This document shows, in pieces, positions 26,586-35,102 of a DNA stretch of 64,000 bases (positions are counted from its first letter, which is position 1; each line of letters starts with the position of its first letter). The stretch covers positions 1 to 64,000 of the forward strand of contig ONJR01000035.1 of the NCBI GenBank assembly GCA_900318195.1, read 5' to 3'. Below the pieces are notes generated by a model. That model made no database searches. It had not been told where the DNA came from and was given only the letters and a program-made list of their open reading frames with translations. The translations under genes and the position numbers were made by a program. The DNA is from an uncultured Planctomycetota bacterium (GTDB lineage Bacteria > Planctomycetota > Planctomycetia > Pirellulales > Thermoguttaceae).

Positions 26586-27151
26586 CACGACGACGAGCCC
26601 TCCAAGAGAAGATAAAAGAAAAGAGTCTCTCCGAACAGTTGCGACCTGGAAAGAGCCGCTGCGAGACGAGCGAGCGCACAGACGGGCACCTGCACTAGTC
26701 TTGTTATGGCGCTGGCTCACGCTAAATTTGACCATCCGGGCAAAAAGTCCGGAGAGAACCCCTGTCTATATTCTACGTTCATGAACCAAAAACGCAAGGT
26801 GAAAAAAGGGCAAAAGTACATTAATTTCTAGTTAGAGCTCAGAGGTCGTTTGTCTTTCATTGCAGGCTTTGTCTTCGATCCCGAGAATCTTGATTTAAAT
26901 TCCGGAACCTCTGCTTCGAGCTCTATCCAAAACTAGAAATTCCCGCTCTGCGGGATTATTTCTGTAAAAATGGGCGATTTTTCCGATAAGAAACGAATTT
27001 GAGTGTATAATAAGCGAACGTTGGTCAGTTCGTCGTTTTGAAAGACGCCGCGCCCACGTCGCTAAAAGTCGTGAGCGTTGCTATTAGCGCGGCGTACAAG
27101 CCATTTCAACGCAATTCCTCCCTAACAGCCACAGCGCGATACTAAAATCAG
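26586..27151. other. Gene-free region holding the RNA candidate and a downstream promoter
   Basis: 566 bases without a coding frame. Besides the structured RNA, a CCGGGC/GTCCGG hairpin lies near 26732-26750. A consensus -10 TATAAT at 27006-27011 probably serves the gene at 27152; its -35 (TTCCGA, 19-base spacing) is weak. Confidence 0.5.
26823..26964 (+). ncRNA. Candidate structured non-coding RNA with intrinsic terminator
   Basis: No coding frame, but extensive nested complementarity. AATTTCTAGTT (26823-26833) pairs with AACTAGAAATT (26931-26941); AGAGCTC (26834-26840) with GAGCTCT (26918-26924); AGAGGT (26841-26846) with ACCTCT (26907-26912). These make 24 base pairs with bulges only on the 3' side and an apical region of about 60 bases. 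A CCCGC-TCT-GCGGG hairpin followed by ATTATTTCT comes directly after (26942-26964), reading as a terminator. The long rod is loosely like 6S RNA but shorter, and I cannot match it to a known family. The plus strand is chosen because of the terminator. A promoter is not clear. Confidence 0.5.
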
Positions 27152-27622
27152 ATGACTAATAATTCCCAATATGAACTAGTTGGCGCGAGCTCAATCGATG
27201 TGAGTCCAACCGCCACAATTACGCAACACGCAGATCCAAGGTCAGAGTTCTCCGACCTTATTCGTCAGCTGATCACGGTTCAAACCAAACAAAACGAGCT
27301 GCTGCAACAGGTCGTCAATCAACTCAGCGCGCCCCAGCGCCAGCGCAATAACGAGCTAGCACAGTGGAAACGCGCTAATCCAGAATTAGCTAAATCATGC
27401 AAAGTCGCCGCTGAATGCCTCGGCAAAATCCACACGGAATTCTTATCGTCGCTCGCGTTCGAAATTCATGAATCCTATGAAGACTTCCAAGACAGCGAGT
27501 ATCTGTTGAACGACTTTTTCGACAAATACGGTCCTCGCATTACTCATTTGTCCACGATTCTTCAGACTTTGTCCGTGTTAGGAAACGCGCCCGATATCTC
27601 AAGCACAGTTTCCAACTCGTGA
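27152..27622 (+). CDS. Conserved-looking cytoplasmic protein of unknown function
   Basis: 156 residues, no signal peptide and no membrane segment. A disordered Ser/Thr-rich start is followed by a helical stretch (SDLIRQLITVQTKQNELLQQVVNQLSAPQ), probably a coiled coil. A compact helical domain follows (RNNELAQWKRANPELAKSCKVAAECLGKIHTEFLSSL, then YEDFQDSEYLLNDFFDKYGPRITHLSTILQTLS). I do not recognise a named family. A -10 element at 27006-27011 gives it its own transcript. No ribosome site stronger than weak purines is visible. Confidence 0.62.
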   Translation: MTNNSQYELVGASSIDVSPTATITQHADPRSEFSDLIRQLITVQTKQNELLQQVVNQLSAPQRQRNNELAQWKRANPELAKSCKVAAECLGKIHTEFLSSLAFEIHESYEDFQDSEYLLNDFFDKYGPRITHLSTILQTLSVLGNAPDISSTVSNS

Positions 27623-27769
27623 AAGATGCGCTCGTACAGAACAATACAAGAAACCTAATATCGCGGATCAACACCAACGCAAAAGAAAAGTTTATTTTCG
27701 AGCGAAGAGACGCGCCTTCAAAATCCATGCGTTACTCCTTAAAGAAGCGGTTTCGTTCACATTCAAGCG

Positions 27770-27781
27770 TTGTTATAACAA
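27770..27781. promoter_or_regulatory. Perfect 12-bp palindrome upstream of the DUF6807 gene
   Basis: TTGTTATAACAA is a perfect inverted repeat 18 bases before the ATG at 27800. It overlaps a TATAAC that could act as a -10 element. This position would suit an operator, but no second copy was noticed in the window. Confidence 0.35.
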
Positions 27782-27799
27782 TTCGTATGGGGGTCGTTC

Positions 27800-28984
27800 A
27801 TGTCGCTATTTGGTAGTCGTTTGGTTCACAGACGCTTGTACAAAATTCGTTCCGATACGTCTGTCCTGAGTATGTTGTGTATTATAATGCTAGCTTTTCT
27901 GCTAGGAGGTTGTCTTGGTTCCGCTCAGGCTAAGGACACGGACCCACACAACGCAACCTACGTTGCTTTAGACGACGGCAGAATTCGCGTCTATTTAGGC
28001 GATGAATTCTTTGCGGAATACCGTCCCGATTTTAAGGGTTCCCCTATTATTTGGCCTATTTGCGGACCACACCAAGCGCTAGCGACACGCGCCTGGCCAA
28101 TGATAGACGTCGTTGAACCGGACAAGGAAGACGACGCGACTATGCGAGAGGTTTATCGTAACGCGGCGCTCGCAGAACGTGGAGGTGTTAAAGATCATCC
28201 GCATCATCGATCCTTATGGTTCAATCATGGCGACGTCAACGGTGGTGATTTCTGGGGAGGAACGCCGTCTACGATTCGTCAAATTAACGGTGCAAATGTT
28301 GAAGCGCACAATGGAGTCGTAACTATCACCACAGAAAACCTGTGGTACAACGATAAGCAAGGTCGCGACATATGTAGAGACGTGAGGGTTGTTTCTTTCG
28401 GGGAGCTCAAAACACCGCAGGAAATCCGCTATATCGATTTCTCTATCACGATCACCGCGCTTGAAGACAATGTTGTTTTTGGCGACACCAAAGAAGGTTC
28501 GTTTGGCATTAGAGTTCCCAGTCCGATGAACGTTACCTCGAAAAAACTCTCACCCGATTGGGGCGGCGCAATCCTCAACGATAATGGCGACAAAGACGCC
28601 GATACTTGGAGTAAACAATCGCGGTGGGTGAATTATACAGGTCCGGTCGCTTCATACCTAACCGGGCAGCAACTACAAGACGCTCTCGATGCGAAAGACG
28701 AACGATCATTTCCGCTAACAACTCTTGGAATTGCGGTTCTCGACGGTCCCAACTCTCTTGGCGCACATCCGTGGCGGCATGTGCGTGATTATGGACTATT
28801 TGCAAGCAATCCATTCGGCAGGCATGATTTTGAACCGCAAAATCCTGGAGTCAATGGCGCACAAAAGCTCAACAAGGGAGATTCGCTCACTTTCAAATTC
28901 CGGACGCTATGGCATGACGGTACCTTATTGCCATCCGAGTTGGATCAGCTCTACGAAGAATACCGCCGGAATTGCTCATTGTAA
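27800..28984 (+). CDS. Secreted DUF6807 (PmoA-like) family protein
   Basis: 394 residues. A long N-terminus ends in a signal or lipoprotein-like segment (MLCIIMLAFLLGGCLGSAQA); the Cys in LLGGCL could be a lipidation site. The mature part matches the DUF6807 family by its motifs: IRVYLGDEFFAEYRPDFKGSPIIWPICGP, the His-rich DHPHHRSLWFNHGDVNGGDFWG, WVNYTGPV, and near the end HPWRHVRDYGLFASNPFG. Members occur beside sugar-degrading enzymes in planctomycetes and Bacteroidetes. The original 'methane oxygenase PmoA' label of the Pfam entry is misleading, and true function is unknown. A GGGGG stretch lies just before the ATG. It is likely periplasmic. Confidence 0.85.
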   Translation: MSLFGSRLVHRRLYKIRSDTSVLSMLCIIMLAFLLGGCLGSAQAKDTDPHNATYVALDDGRIRVYLGDEFFAEYRPDFKGSPIIWPICGPHQALATRAWPMIDVVEPDKEDDATMREVYRNAALAERGGVKDHPHHRSLWFNHGDVNGGDFWGGTPSTIRQINGANVEAHNGVVTITTENLWYNDKQGRDICRDVRVVSFGELKTPQEIRYIDFSITITALEDNVVFGDTKEGSFGIRVPSPMNVTSKKLSPDWGGAILNDNGDKDADTWSKQSRWVNYTGPVASYLTGQQLQDALDAKDERSFPLTTLGIAVLDGPNSLGAHPWRHVRDYGLFASNPFGRHDFEPQNPGVNGAQKLNKGDSLTFKFRTLWHDGTLLPSELDQLYEEYRRNCSL

Positions 28985-29124
28985 CGCCACGTTTATTTGA
29001 GAGTCAGCTGACCGTCTAACGCCTTCGCTAGTTCGTGAAAACGGCGGTAGACGTAGAAAAATTCCCCGAAAGTTACCGTCGTTCTTTTGCTGTCACCCCA
29101 TGTCCATCGTATGGAAATCCTATA

Positions 29125-32100
29125 ATGGAACCACGAACATTCAGCGCCAGGTGCCCCTACTGTTCTACGCCCTATGAAAATATCGACATGGCGCTCGCTG
29201 GTCGTAAGGCTCGTTGCGTCCGATGTAAGAGAAACTTCATTTTGGAGTATGCAGGAAACGTAGAATGCGCCAGATCGACGGACAACGTTCATTCACCTGC
29301 ACAACGGAACGGATCAGGAATTAACTCTCAGGGCGACGTAGATCGCGCGAATCCAATCAATCAACCTTTAACAGACAGCGCGGCGCCCAATCAAGACGCC
29401 GATCTCCTTGAGGGCGAACCTGACACGCCCACGCTGGAACACAACGCCTCCAGTGAAACTAGCGGTACGCGTTCATCTTTTTCTGACTTCGACGACGAGT
29501 TTCAGAATTTTTCACTCAAGGATTTCGCGCGACAATATCCTGATCCGTTGCCGAAAGGTGTTTGGCGACCAGGCGAAATACTCCTAGACGGTCTGTGCCA
29601 AGTTTTACCTCTTGCCCATGACAAGCTCTACGCGGAGGGCGGGGTTGGATATGTGCAACGAGTACGACGTAAGGACTGGAATATTGACCTCATTATCAAG
29701 AGTCCTAAGCCAGGTTCTGTGAAGACAGAAACTGGAAAGGAGAATTTTGAAAGAGAGTGTCAAACGTGGATCGAGCTTGGCCTTCATTCCAATATTGTCT
29801 CCTGTTACTTCGTTCGACGAATAGACGGCGTTCCTCGGCTTTTCGCTGAGCTCGCGCCTGACGGCACTCTTCGCGACTGGATCGCTGACAAGCGCCTATA
29901 TAGTGGAACGTCGCAGGAGGCGCTTGCCAAACTGCTCGACGTAGCAATTCAATTTGCATGGGGATTGGAGCATGCTCACAGCCAGGGCCTACTCCATCTC
30001 GACGTCAAACCAGGCAACGTCATGGTTTCAGGTTCCACCATTAAGGTGACAGACTTTGGACTTTCAAAATTCGCATCAGAAGCAAGCGATTCCCAAAGTT
30101 CATTTGAGGGCATGACCCCGTCGTACTGCTCGCCGGAACAGTTCAACGCATACAGACTCTACCGCAAAAGGCGTGAAGAAGGCGCCGTTGACGCCAACGC
30201 CGAAAAGTCTGTCATAATAACTAAACAATCGGACATATGGTCCTGGGCAATCTCGATTCTTTCGATGTTCCACGGACGTTCGCCATGTAAGCAAGGTGGA
30301 CAAACAGCGGCTGAAGTCTTTGAAATCTTTCTTAAAAACCAGAACGGCGCCGAACGTCCGCTTATGCCTGCGAGTCTCGTTGAACTCCTTCGACGATGTT
30401 TTCAGAAGGATCCCAATAATCGACCCGAATCAATGCAGCTAGTTGCAGACGAACTTATAGGAATCTATGAGGAAGAAATTCATTCGCCATACCCTCGTCG
30501 TCAACCGCATAACGCCGCGCTCACCGCTGAGAGCTTTTCAAATAGAGCGATTTCGTTGCTTGACCTCGGTAAAACGCAAGAGGCTATTTCGCTACTGCGC
30601 AAAGCAACTCGCCGTGAGCATAATCATCCGCTAATCTCCTTCAATAAGGCGCTAGCGCTATGGCGCGCCGGTTATTACCGCGACGTCGACGCCACTGGCG
30701 AAATAGAGGAATTGGTTCAAAATTGCGCCAAAGACCCAACGGCGTTATACGTCCTCGGACTAATGAACTTTGAACGAGGGAATTTAAAAGCGAGCGTCAA
30801 CGCTTTTGAAGGCGCGCTTGACCTCGCTCCCAAACGAAGCGACGTTAGACGTTCGTTAAATGAAGCGCTACGGTTACTGCCGCTGGACTCGCAGTGCCTC
30901 ATTCAATACGTTTTGAAAAAGGCGACTGAAAAGGAGCCGCCTGTTCTTTACGTTTCAGAGGACAGCGAGTATATTCTGCTCGAACTCATTAATGATAAAC
31001 ACGTCCTCTTGAACGCGTACAACGGCGCGCCGCTCATTACTTTTATACCGTCCCAATTGCCTGAGACGCGCTCGTCCCATTCGTCGCGACCGGTAAAAAT
31101 TGCGGTCAGCGACGACTATCGTTGGAGTTTGGCACGAATAGATAAGCGCTCATTGTTAGTAGAAGCTGCGTCTTTTAAAGGCGAACAGGGACAAAACGTC
31201 AAGTTAACGCTCCACATTGTCGATTGGCACGAATGCAAAACGCGGTCAGTACGGTATAAAAAAACTCGCGCCAAAACAATAAACGGCAAAAAGGAGACAA
31301 AAGTCGAGTCGTTCGTTGTCAACTTTGAGCCACGCGAACACGGCGTCTTCGTATCAGAAAACGGCGTTGTTAAACACAATTTGGTCGATGAAACACAATC
31401 GATAACCGCATTGGCGATAACAAACGACGGTGAATGGCTAGCAACTGGAAGCGACGATTCTCAAATATGCGTGTGGAACGTTCAAGAACAGCGTTGTGTA
31501 AGAACCTTTCAAGGGCTGGGCGGCGCTGTTGAAGCGATCTGGTTCGATTCTCAAAGGCGTTACGTTGTCGCCGTTACTAAGGGAAATTTCTTTCAGTTTT
31601 TCAGCGTAAAGCTCATTTGTAGCCACTCGAATGAAATTCATGCGCCACATTTGCTCTGCTTGATTAATTCGTCGGAGGAATTAATCGAGCGACAATCTGT
31701 TTTTGAGAAACTTCTAGCAAAGGCAGTCGACTCAGATCATCGCGGAGACATTGCGACTGCGGTAGAAGCCTACTATGAAGCTCAAAGGACGGAAGGATGG
31801 GAGAGCTTCCAGGAACGATTCGAAGACGTGCTTGACCGCCGAGCAATGCGTAGTCGACTTCGCGGCGTAACGCAAAAATTGCTACTACACGCTCATGAGG
31901 GCGTTGTTTCTGCGATCCAAACGGCTTGGAATGGCGCGTTTCTCGCTACTGCCGGCAAGGATTCTACGATCCGATTATGGGCGCGCGATCCCGATGGCGC
32001 TAAGAATTCGCAGGCGCCTGACTGGACGTTGAAATATGAATTAGACGCACATTTCGACTGGATTCGTACGCTTGCGCTCTCGCCTGACAACAGATTCTTG

Positions 32101-33081
32101 GCGTCCAGTAGTTGGGATCAACGCGTCTTGCTTTGGGATTTAGCAAGCGGCAAACGAATCCGCGCTATTCCTGAAACAGTAAAGAGTCCGACTCAAACGG
32201 TATTCGCCCCCGACGGACGGACGCTCGCGCTTGCAACTGCTAATGGCGCCGTCTCACTATGGGATATGGCGCAGACGCGCAATCTACTTCGCATTCATGC
32301 TGGGCAAGGTGAAGTTCATTCTCTAACGTTTAGTCGAGACGGTCGTTTTTTTGTTACGGCGACCGACGACGGATACGTGCGTCTATGGAACGGGCGGAGC
32401 TCGCTACCGTTGAGAGAGTTGGGGCCCTTTCCTGCCTCCGTTTTAGCGACCGATCTCTCTTGCGATTCGAAACTCCTCGTAGCTGGATGTGCGAACGGTA
32501 AGATTTACACGCTTGATTTAACGACGAATCGTGAAACCGTTCTTTCCGGTCATCTCGGCGAGGTTGGAACTGTCAATTTATTCCCCGACGCCAATCTTCT
32601 GGCGTCAACTGGTAAGGATAAAATCATCCGTATTTGGAACGTTTCAGAGCAAAAAGAGATTCAAAAGATCTCTAACCCGGACGGTGAAATAACATCGTTC
32701 GATATTGATATCGTGGGAGCGCGAATCTTTATCGGGTCTGATAACGGTAATGTCAGGGGCTGGAAACTCCTATGGGATTATCAGACGCCACCAATAAACG
32801 CATTCAACAATAGAGCGCGTGCAATCGTTTCAACCCTCGCAGGTTATTACCTTACAAACGAATTTATACACAAAAATCAACTTGAGCCTCGAGATTATTT
32901 TGGGGTCGGCGTTACGCCGCTACCTGATCGATTCGCAAATGAATCGCCGATCACAAGTGAGTTAGTCGCTAAGATCGCCCTGGAATGTAGCGTTCGTGGA
33001 TTACAAAACCTAACGCGAACGAAGTTGGAGTCTGTTATTCGCGCTCTATGTAGCGAAAAGGCGCGCTTCACGGATTTTTGA
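29125..33081 (+). CDS. Ser/Thr protein kinase with zinc ribbon, TPR and WD40 repeats
   Basis: 1,318 residues from the ATG at 29125; the frame also opens at GTG 29035, but that start lacks a ribosome site. Residues 10-34 form an MJ0042-type zinc ribbon (CPYC and CVRC pairs). A Hanks-type kinase spans about 160-460: Gly loop AEGGVGYV, Lys192 in LIIKSPKP, catalytic Asp293 in HLDVKPGN (Leu in place of Arg of HRD), DFG at 310-312, SPEQF. TPR-like repeats follow (FSNRAISLLDLGKTQEAISLL). About eight WD40 blades come last (e.g. GEWLATGSDDSQICVWNV, NRFLASSSWDQRVLLWDLASGK). No membrane segment is evident. The WD40 part should form a propeller binding partners or substrates. Hairpin terminator follows. 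Confidence 0.92.
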   Translation: MEPRTFSARCPYCSTPYENIDMALAGRKARCVRCKRNFILEYAGNVECARSTDNVHSPAQRNGSGINSQGDVDRANPINQPLTDSAAPNQDADLLEGEPDTPTLEHNASSETSGTRSSFSDFDDEFQNFSLKDFARQYPDPLPKGVWRPGEILLDGLCQVLPLAHDKLYAEGGVGYVQRVRRKDWNIDLIIKSPKPGSVKTETGKENFERECQTWIELGLHSNIVSCYFVRRIDGVPRLFAELAPDGTLRDWIADKRLYSGTSQEALAKLLDVAIQFAWGLEHAHSQGLLHLDVKPGNVMVSGSTIKVTDFGLSKFASEASDSQSSFEGMTPSYCSPEQFNAYRLYRKRREEGAVDANAEKSVIITKQSDIWSWAISILSMFHGRSPCKQGGQTAAEVFEIFLKNQNGAERPLMPASLVELLRRCFQKDPNNRPESMQLVADELIGIYEEEIHSPYPRRQPHNAALTAESFSNRAISLLDLGKTQEAISLLRKATRREHNHPLISFNKALALWRAGYYRDVDATGEIEELVQNCAKDPTALYVLGLMNFERGNLKASVNAFEGALDLAPKRSDVRRSLNEALRLLPLDSQCLIQYVLKKATEKEPPVLYVSEDSEYILLELINDKHVLLNAYNGAPLITFIPSQLPETRSSHSSRPVKIAVSDDYRWSLARIDKRSLLVEAASFKGEQGQNVKLTLHIVDWHECKTRSVRYKKTRAKTINGKKETKVESFVVNFEPREHGVFVSENGVVKHNLVDETQSITALAITNDGEWLATGSDDSQICVWNVQEQRCVRTFQGLGGAVEAIWFDSQRRYVVAVTKGNFFQFFSVKLICSHSNEIHAPHLLCLINSSEELIERQSVFEKLLAKAVDSDHRGDIATAVEAYYEAQRTEGWESFQERFEDVLDRRAMRSRLRGVTQKLLLHAHEGVVSAIQTAWNGAFLATAGKDSTIRLWARDPDGAKNSQAPDWTLKYELDAHFDWIRTLALSPDNRFLASSSWDQRVLLWDLASGKRIRAIPETVKSPTQTVFAPDGRTLALATANGAVSLWDMAQTRNLLRIHAGQGEVHSLTFSRDGRFFVTATDDGYVRLWNGRSSLPLRELGPFPASVLATDLSCDSKLLVAGCANGKIYTLDLTTNRETVLSGHLGEVGTVNLFPDANLLASTGKDKIIRIWNVSEQKEIQKISNPDGEITSFDIDIVGARIFIGSDNGNVRGWKLLWDYQTPPINAFNNRARAIVSTLAGYYLTNEFIHKNQLEPRDYFGVGVTPLPDRFANESPITSELVAKIALECSVRGLQNLTRTKLESVIRALCSEKARFTDF

Positions 33082-33099
33082 CTCTGAATGGCGTTCCTG

Positions 33100-33128
33100 G
33101 ACGCACCGCCTATGGCGTCTTATTTTTT
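33100..33128 (+). terminator. Terminator of the WD40 kinase gene
   Basis: GACGC (33100-33104) pairs with GCGTC (33115-33119), with an alternative inner CGCC-TAT-GGCG stem, followed by TTATTTTTT. It overlaps the 3' end of the convergent acetyltransferase gene. Confidence 0.65.
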
Positions 33129-33737
33129 CAGCTCAGTTTTCCGTTCCGAAACTTCAAGTATTCGGTTCACCAATGAAACAGGTAAGTCGGCAATTGAAAC
33201 GGGCTCCTCCGGCGTTCTGCCAAATGGACGAAGTTGTAGCTCGTACCATACGACGTCAAGCCACCTCCCTGCCTTCCAGCCAGTTGTTCTGAAGAGAGCC
33301 ATTTCTTTGAACCCCATCCTCTCATGAAAAAAGCAACTTTCTACGTTTTCCTTAACGATCACGGCATATAGATTGTAAAAACCAAGTTCTCTGCACAACT
33401 CGATAAGCGCGCCATAAAGAATGTGTCCTATGCCGTGTCCTTTTGATTCTCGCGCTAGGTAAATCGTTGTTTCAAGACTCCATCGATATGCCGCGCGTTC
33501 AAAACAAGGATGCGCGTAAGCAAATCCCTCTATAACGCCGTCTTGTTGATAGACGATATAGGGGTAATTCTCAGATATAGCGACAACTCGTCGCCTAAAT
33601 TCCTCGTAATTGGGAGCAACTGTCTCGAACGAAACCACCGTTTCTGAATTCTCGACATAATACGCATAAATATCGCTAAGACGTTCAGCGTCCTCAATTC
33701 GTACCAAACGCAATCCAGAGTCGTTGTTTTGCGTCAT
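33120..33737 (-). CDS. GNAT N-acetyltransferase, phosphinothricin/methionine-sulfoximine acetyltransferase type
   Basis: 205 residues. The GNAT fold is clear: LRLVRIEDAERLSDIYAYYVENS at the start, FETVAPNYEEFRRRV, then the acetyl-CoA binding motif A (ARESKGHGIGHILYGALIELC; the ExKGHGIG loop) and motif B (YAVIVKENVESCFFHERMGFKEM). It ends with FRTTGWKAGRWLDVVWYELQL, characteristic of the Pat/MnaT subgroup that acetylates amino-acid analogues such as methionine sulfoximine. The true substrate is not known. A promoter with -35 TTGTTA and -10 TACAAT lies about 85 bases upstream. It is convergent with the kinase gene, and their ends nearly touch. Confidence 0.9.
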   Translation of the reverse strand: MTQNNDSGLRLVRIEDAERLSDIYAYYVENSETVVSFETVAPNYEEFRRRVVAISENYPYIVYQQDGVIEGFAYAHPCFERAAYRWSLETTIYLARESKGHGIGHILYGALIELCRELGFYNLYAVIVKENVESCFFHERMGFKEMALFRTTGWKAGRWLDVVWYELQLRPFGRTPEEPVSIADLPVSLVNRILEVSERKTELKK

Positions 33738-33818
33738 TCTCCTGCCTATTGAACTCGATGAAAATCATTCCCCTTAACATAAAGCGCTAGTATCGACCCG
33801 ATAGTCGAAACCGAGTGT

Positions 33819-33846
33819 ATTGTAGCGCTTTTAACGATTTTAACAA
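33819..33846 (-). promoter_or_regulatory. Promoter of the acetyltransferase gene
   Basis: On the minus strand, -35 TTGTTA (33841-33846) and -10 TACAAT (33819-33824) are 16 bases apart. The region also holds a 9-bp inverted repeat, AAAGCGCTA/TAGCGCTTT (33781-33789 and 33822-33830), overlapping the -10, a possible operator. Confidence 0.5.
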
Positions 33847-33980
33847 GAAGCTCCTACAGGAAGTTGCACACCGCTTGAAATAAGAAAATGCAAATGTAGA
33901 ATGAAACCAATGCGCGCCTCTATTGACAACGTAGTTCGTCGTCGGTTCGCAGAGCAACTATCATCAGCAAGGAACAGACA

Positions 33981-35006
33981 ATGCTTTTAACACGATTTCA
34001 CCTAATCCTTCTAACAGCGCTCGTATTCATCGCAGCGACAACGTCCAACACTTCTGACAATGCGCAAACAAATGCCAAGGAAGCGAACGTATCGCAATCT
34101 ATGGGTCCCGGCGTTCCCTCGGGTTATTACCTTTTCTGTTACTTCAAGGGGGATGGACTTGACGGCGTACATTATGCCGTCAGCCGCGACGGCTATAAGT
34201 GGACGGCGCTGAATAACGACGTAGCAGTTTTTCCTGCGCCCATAGGCAAAAACGCAAAGAGAACACGAGATCCTAGTATCGTGAGAGGACCAGACGGAAT
34301 TTATCACATGGTCTGGACAGTCGCATGGGATGGTCGCTCCTTCGGTTACGCGTGTAGCGACGATCTCATTGAATGGCGCGACGTGAAAGTAGTTCCTGCA
34401 ATGGAAGACGAACCGACAACTCGTAATACTTGGGCGCCTGAAGTTTTCTACGACGCTAAAACCGAACAATTCTATATCATCTGGTCGTCAACGATTCCTG
34501 ATCGTTTTTCACCAGCCGACAAAGGGACGAGTGAATCGAAATATGACCATCGCGTTTATTTCACCACAACTAAAGATTTTCAATCGTTTGCGCCAACCCG
34601 GCTTTACTTTGATCCGGGGCACAACGTCATCGACGCCTTTTTAGCGGAAAAGAACGGCGTTTACCACCTATACTACAAAGACGAAACGCTCTTCCCTGAA
34701 GAGAAGAAGATCATTCTTGAAGCGACAGGCGAATCTGCGGAAGGTCCCTTCACAAACGGCAAGCAGATTTCTGCACAGAATTGGGTAGAGGGTCCTAGCG
34801 CTTTGATGATTGGCGCCAACTGGATTGTCTACTACGATTGCTATCGCGACAATAAATACGGAGCCGTTCGTTTTCATAACGGCGCTGAATGGGAGAATAT
34901 CGCCAACCTAATTTCGTTCCCACAAGGCGCGCGCCACGGAACGGCGATCAGAATTGAAAGGGAACAATACGAGAAGCTCGTCGAAAAATACGGGCTGGCC
35001 AAGTGA
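33981..35006 (+). CDS. Secreted GH43-like glycosidase (five-bladed beta-propeller)
   Basis: 341 residues with a signal peptide (MLLTRFHLILLTALVFIAATTS). The propeller pattern of clan GH-F/J is visible: HYAVSRDGYKWTAL, RDPSIVRGPDGIYHMVWT, GYACSDDLIEWRDVKVV, NTWAPEVFYDAKTEQFYIIWSS, YHLYYKDE and NWIVYYDCYRDNKYG. Candidate catalytic residues are Asp97 in RDPSI (base), Asp218 in VIDAFL (pKa modulator) and Glu270 in VEGPS (acid), the usual GH43 arrangement. The substrate could be arabinan or xylan fragments or a host glycan; this is not decidable. AAGGAACA lies before the ATG. A strong hairpin terminator follows at 35048. It acts outside the cytoplasm. Confidence 0.88.
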   Translation: MLLTRFHLILLTALVFIAATTSNTSDNAQTNAKEANVSQSMGPGVPSGYYLFCYFKGDGLDGVHYAVSRDGYKWTALNNDVAVFPAPIGKNAKRTRDPSIVRGPDGIYHMVWTVAWDGRSFGYACSDDLIEWRDVKVVPAMEDEPTTRNTWAPEVFYDAKTEQFYIIWSSTIPDRFSPADKGTSESKYDHRVYFTTTKDFQSFAPTRLYFDPGHNVIDAFLAEKNGVYHLYYKDETLFPEEKKIILEATGESAEGPFTNGKQISAQNWVEGPSALMIGANWIVYYDCYRDNKYGAVRFHNGAEWENIANLISFPQGARHGTAIRIEREQYEKLVEKYGLAK

Positions 35007-35047
35007 GCCCATTTTATCTTCATTACCTACTGCGCTAGGTTCAAAAT

Positions 35048-35083
35048 AACGCGTTGCCGAGAACCTCGACAACGCGTTTTCTC
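35048..35083. terminator. Strong hairpin terminator between convergent genes
   Basis: AACGCGTTG pairs with CAACGCGTT (35048-35056 and 35070-35078), with an inner CGAG/CTCG extension. It is followed by TTTTCTCT on the plus strand and preceded by an AT-rich stretch for the minus strand. It separates the GH43 gene from the convergent gene at 35103. Confidence 0.8.
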
Positions 35084-35102
35084 TATTTCTTCTTCGATCA
35101 AC

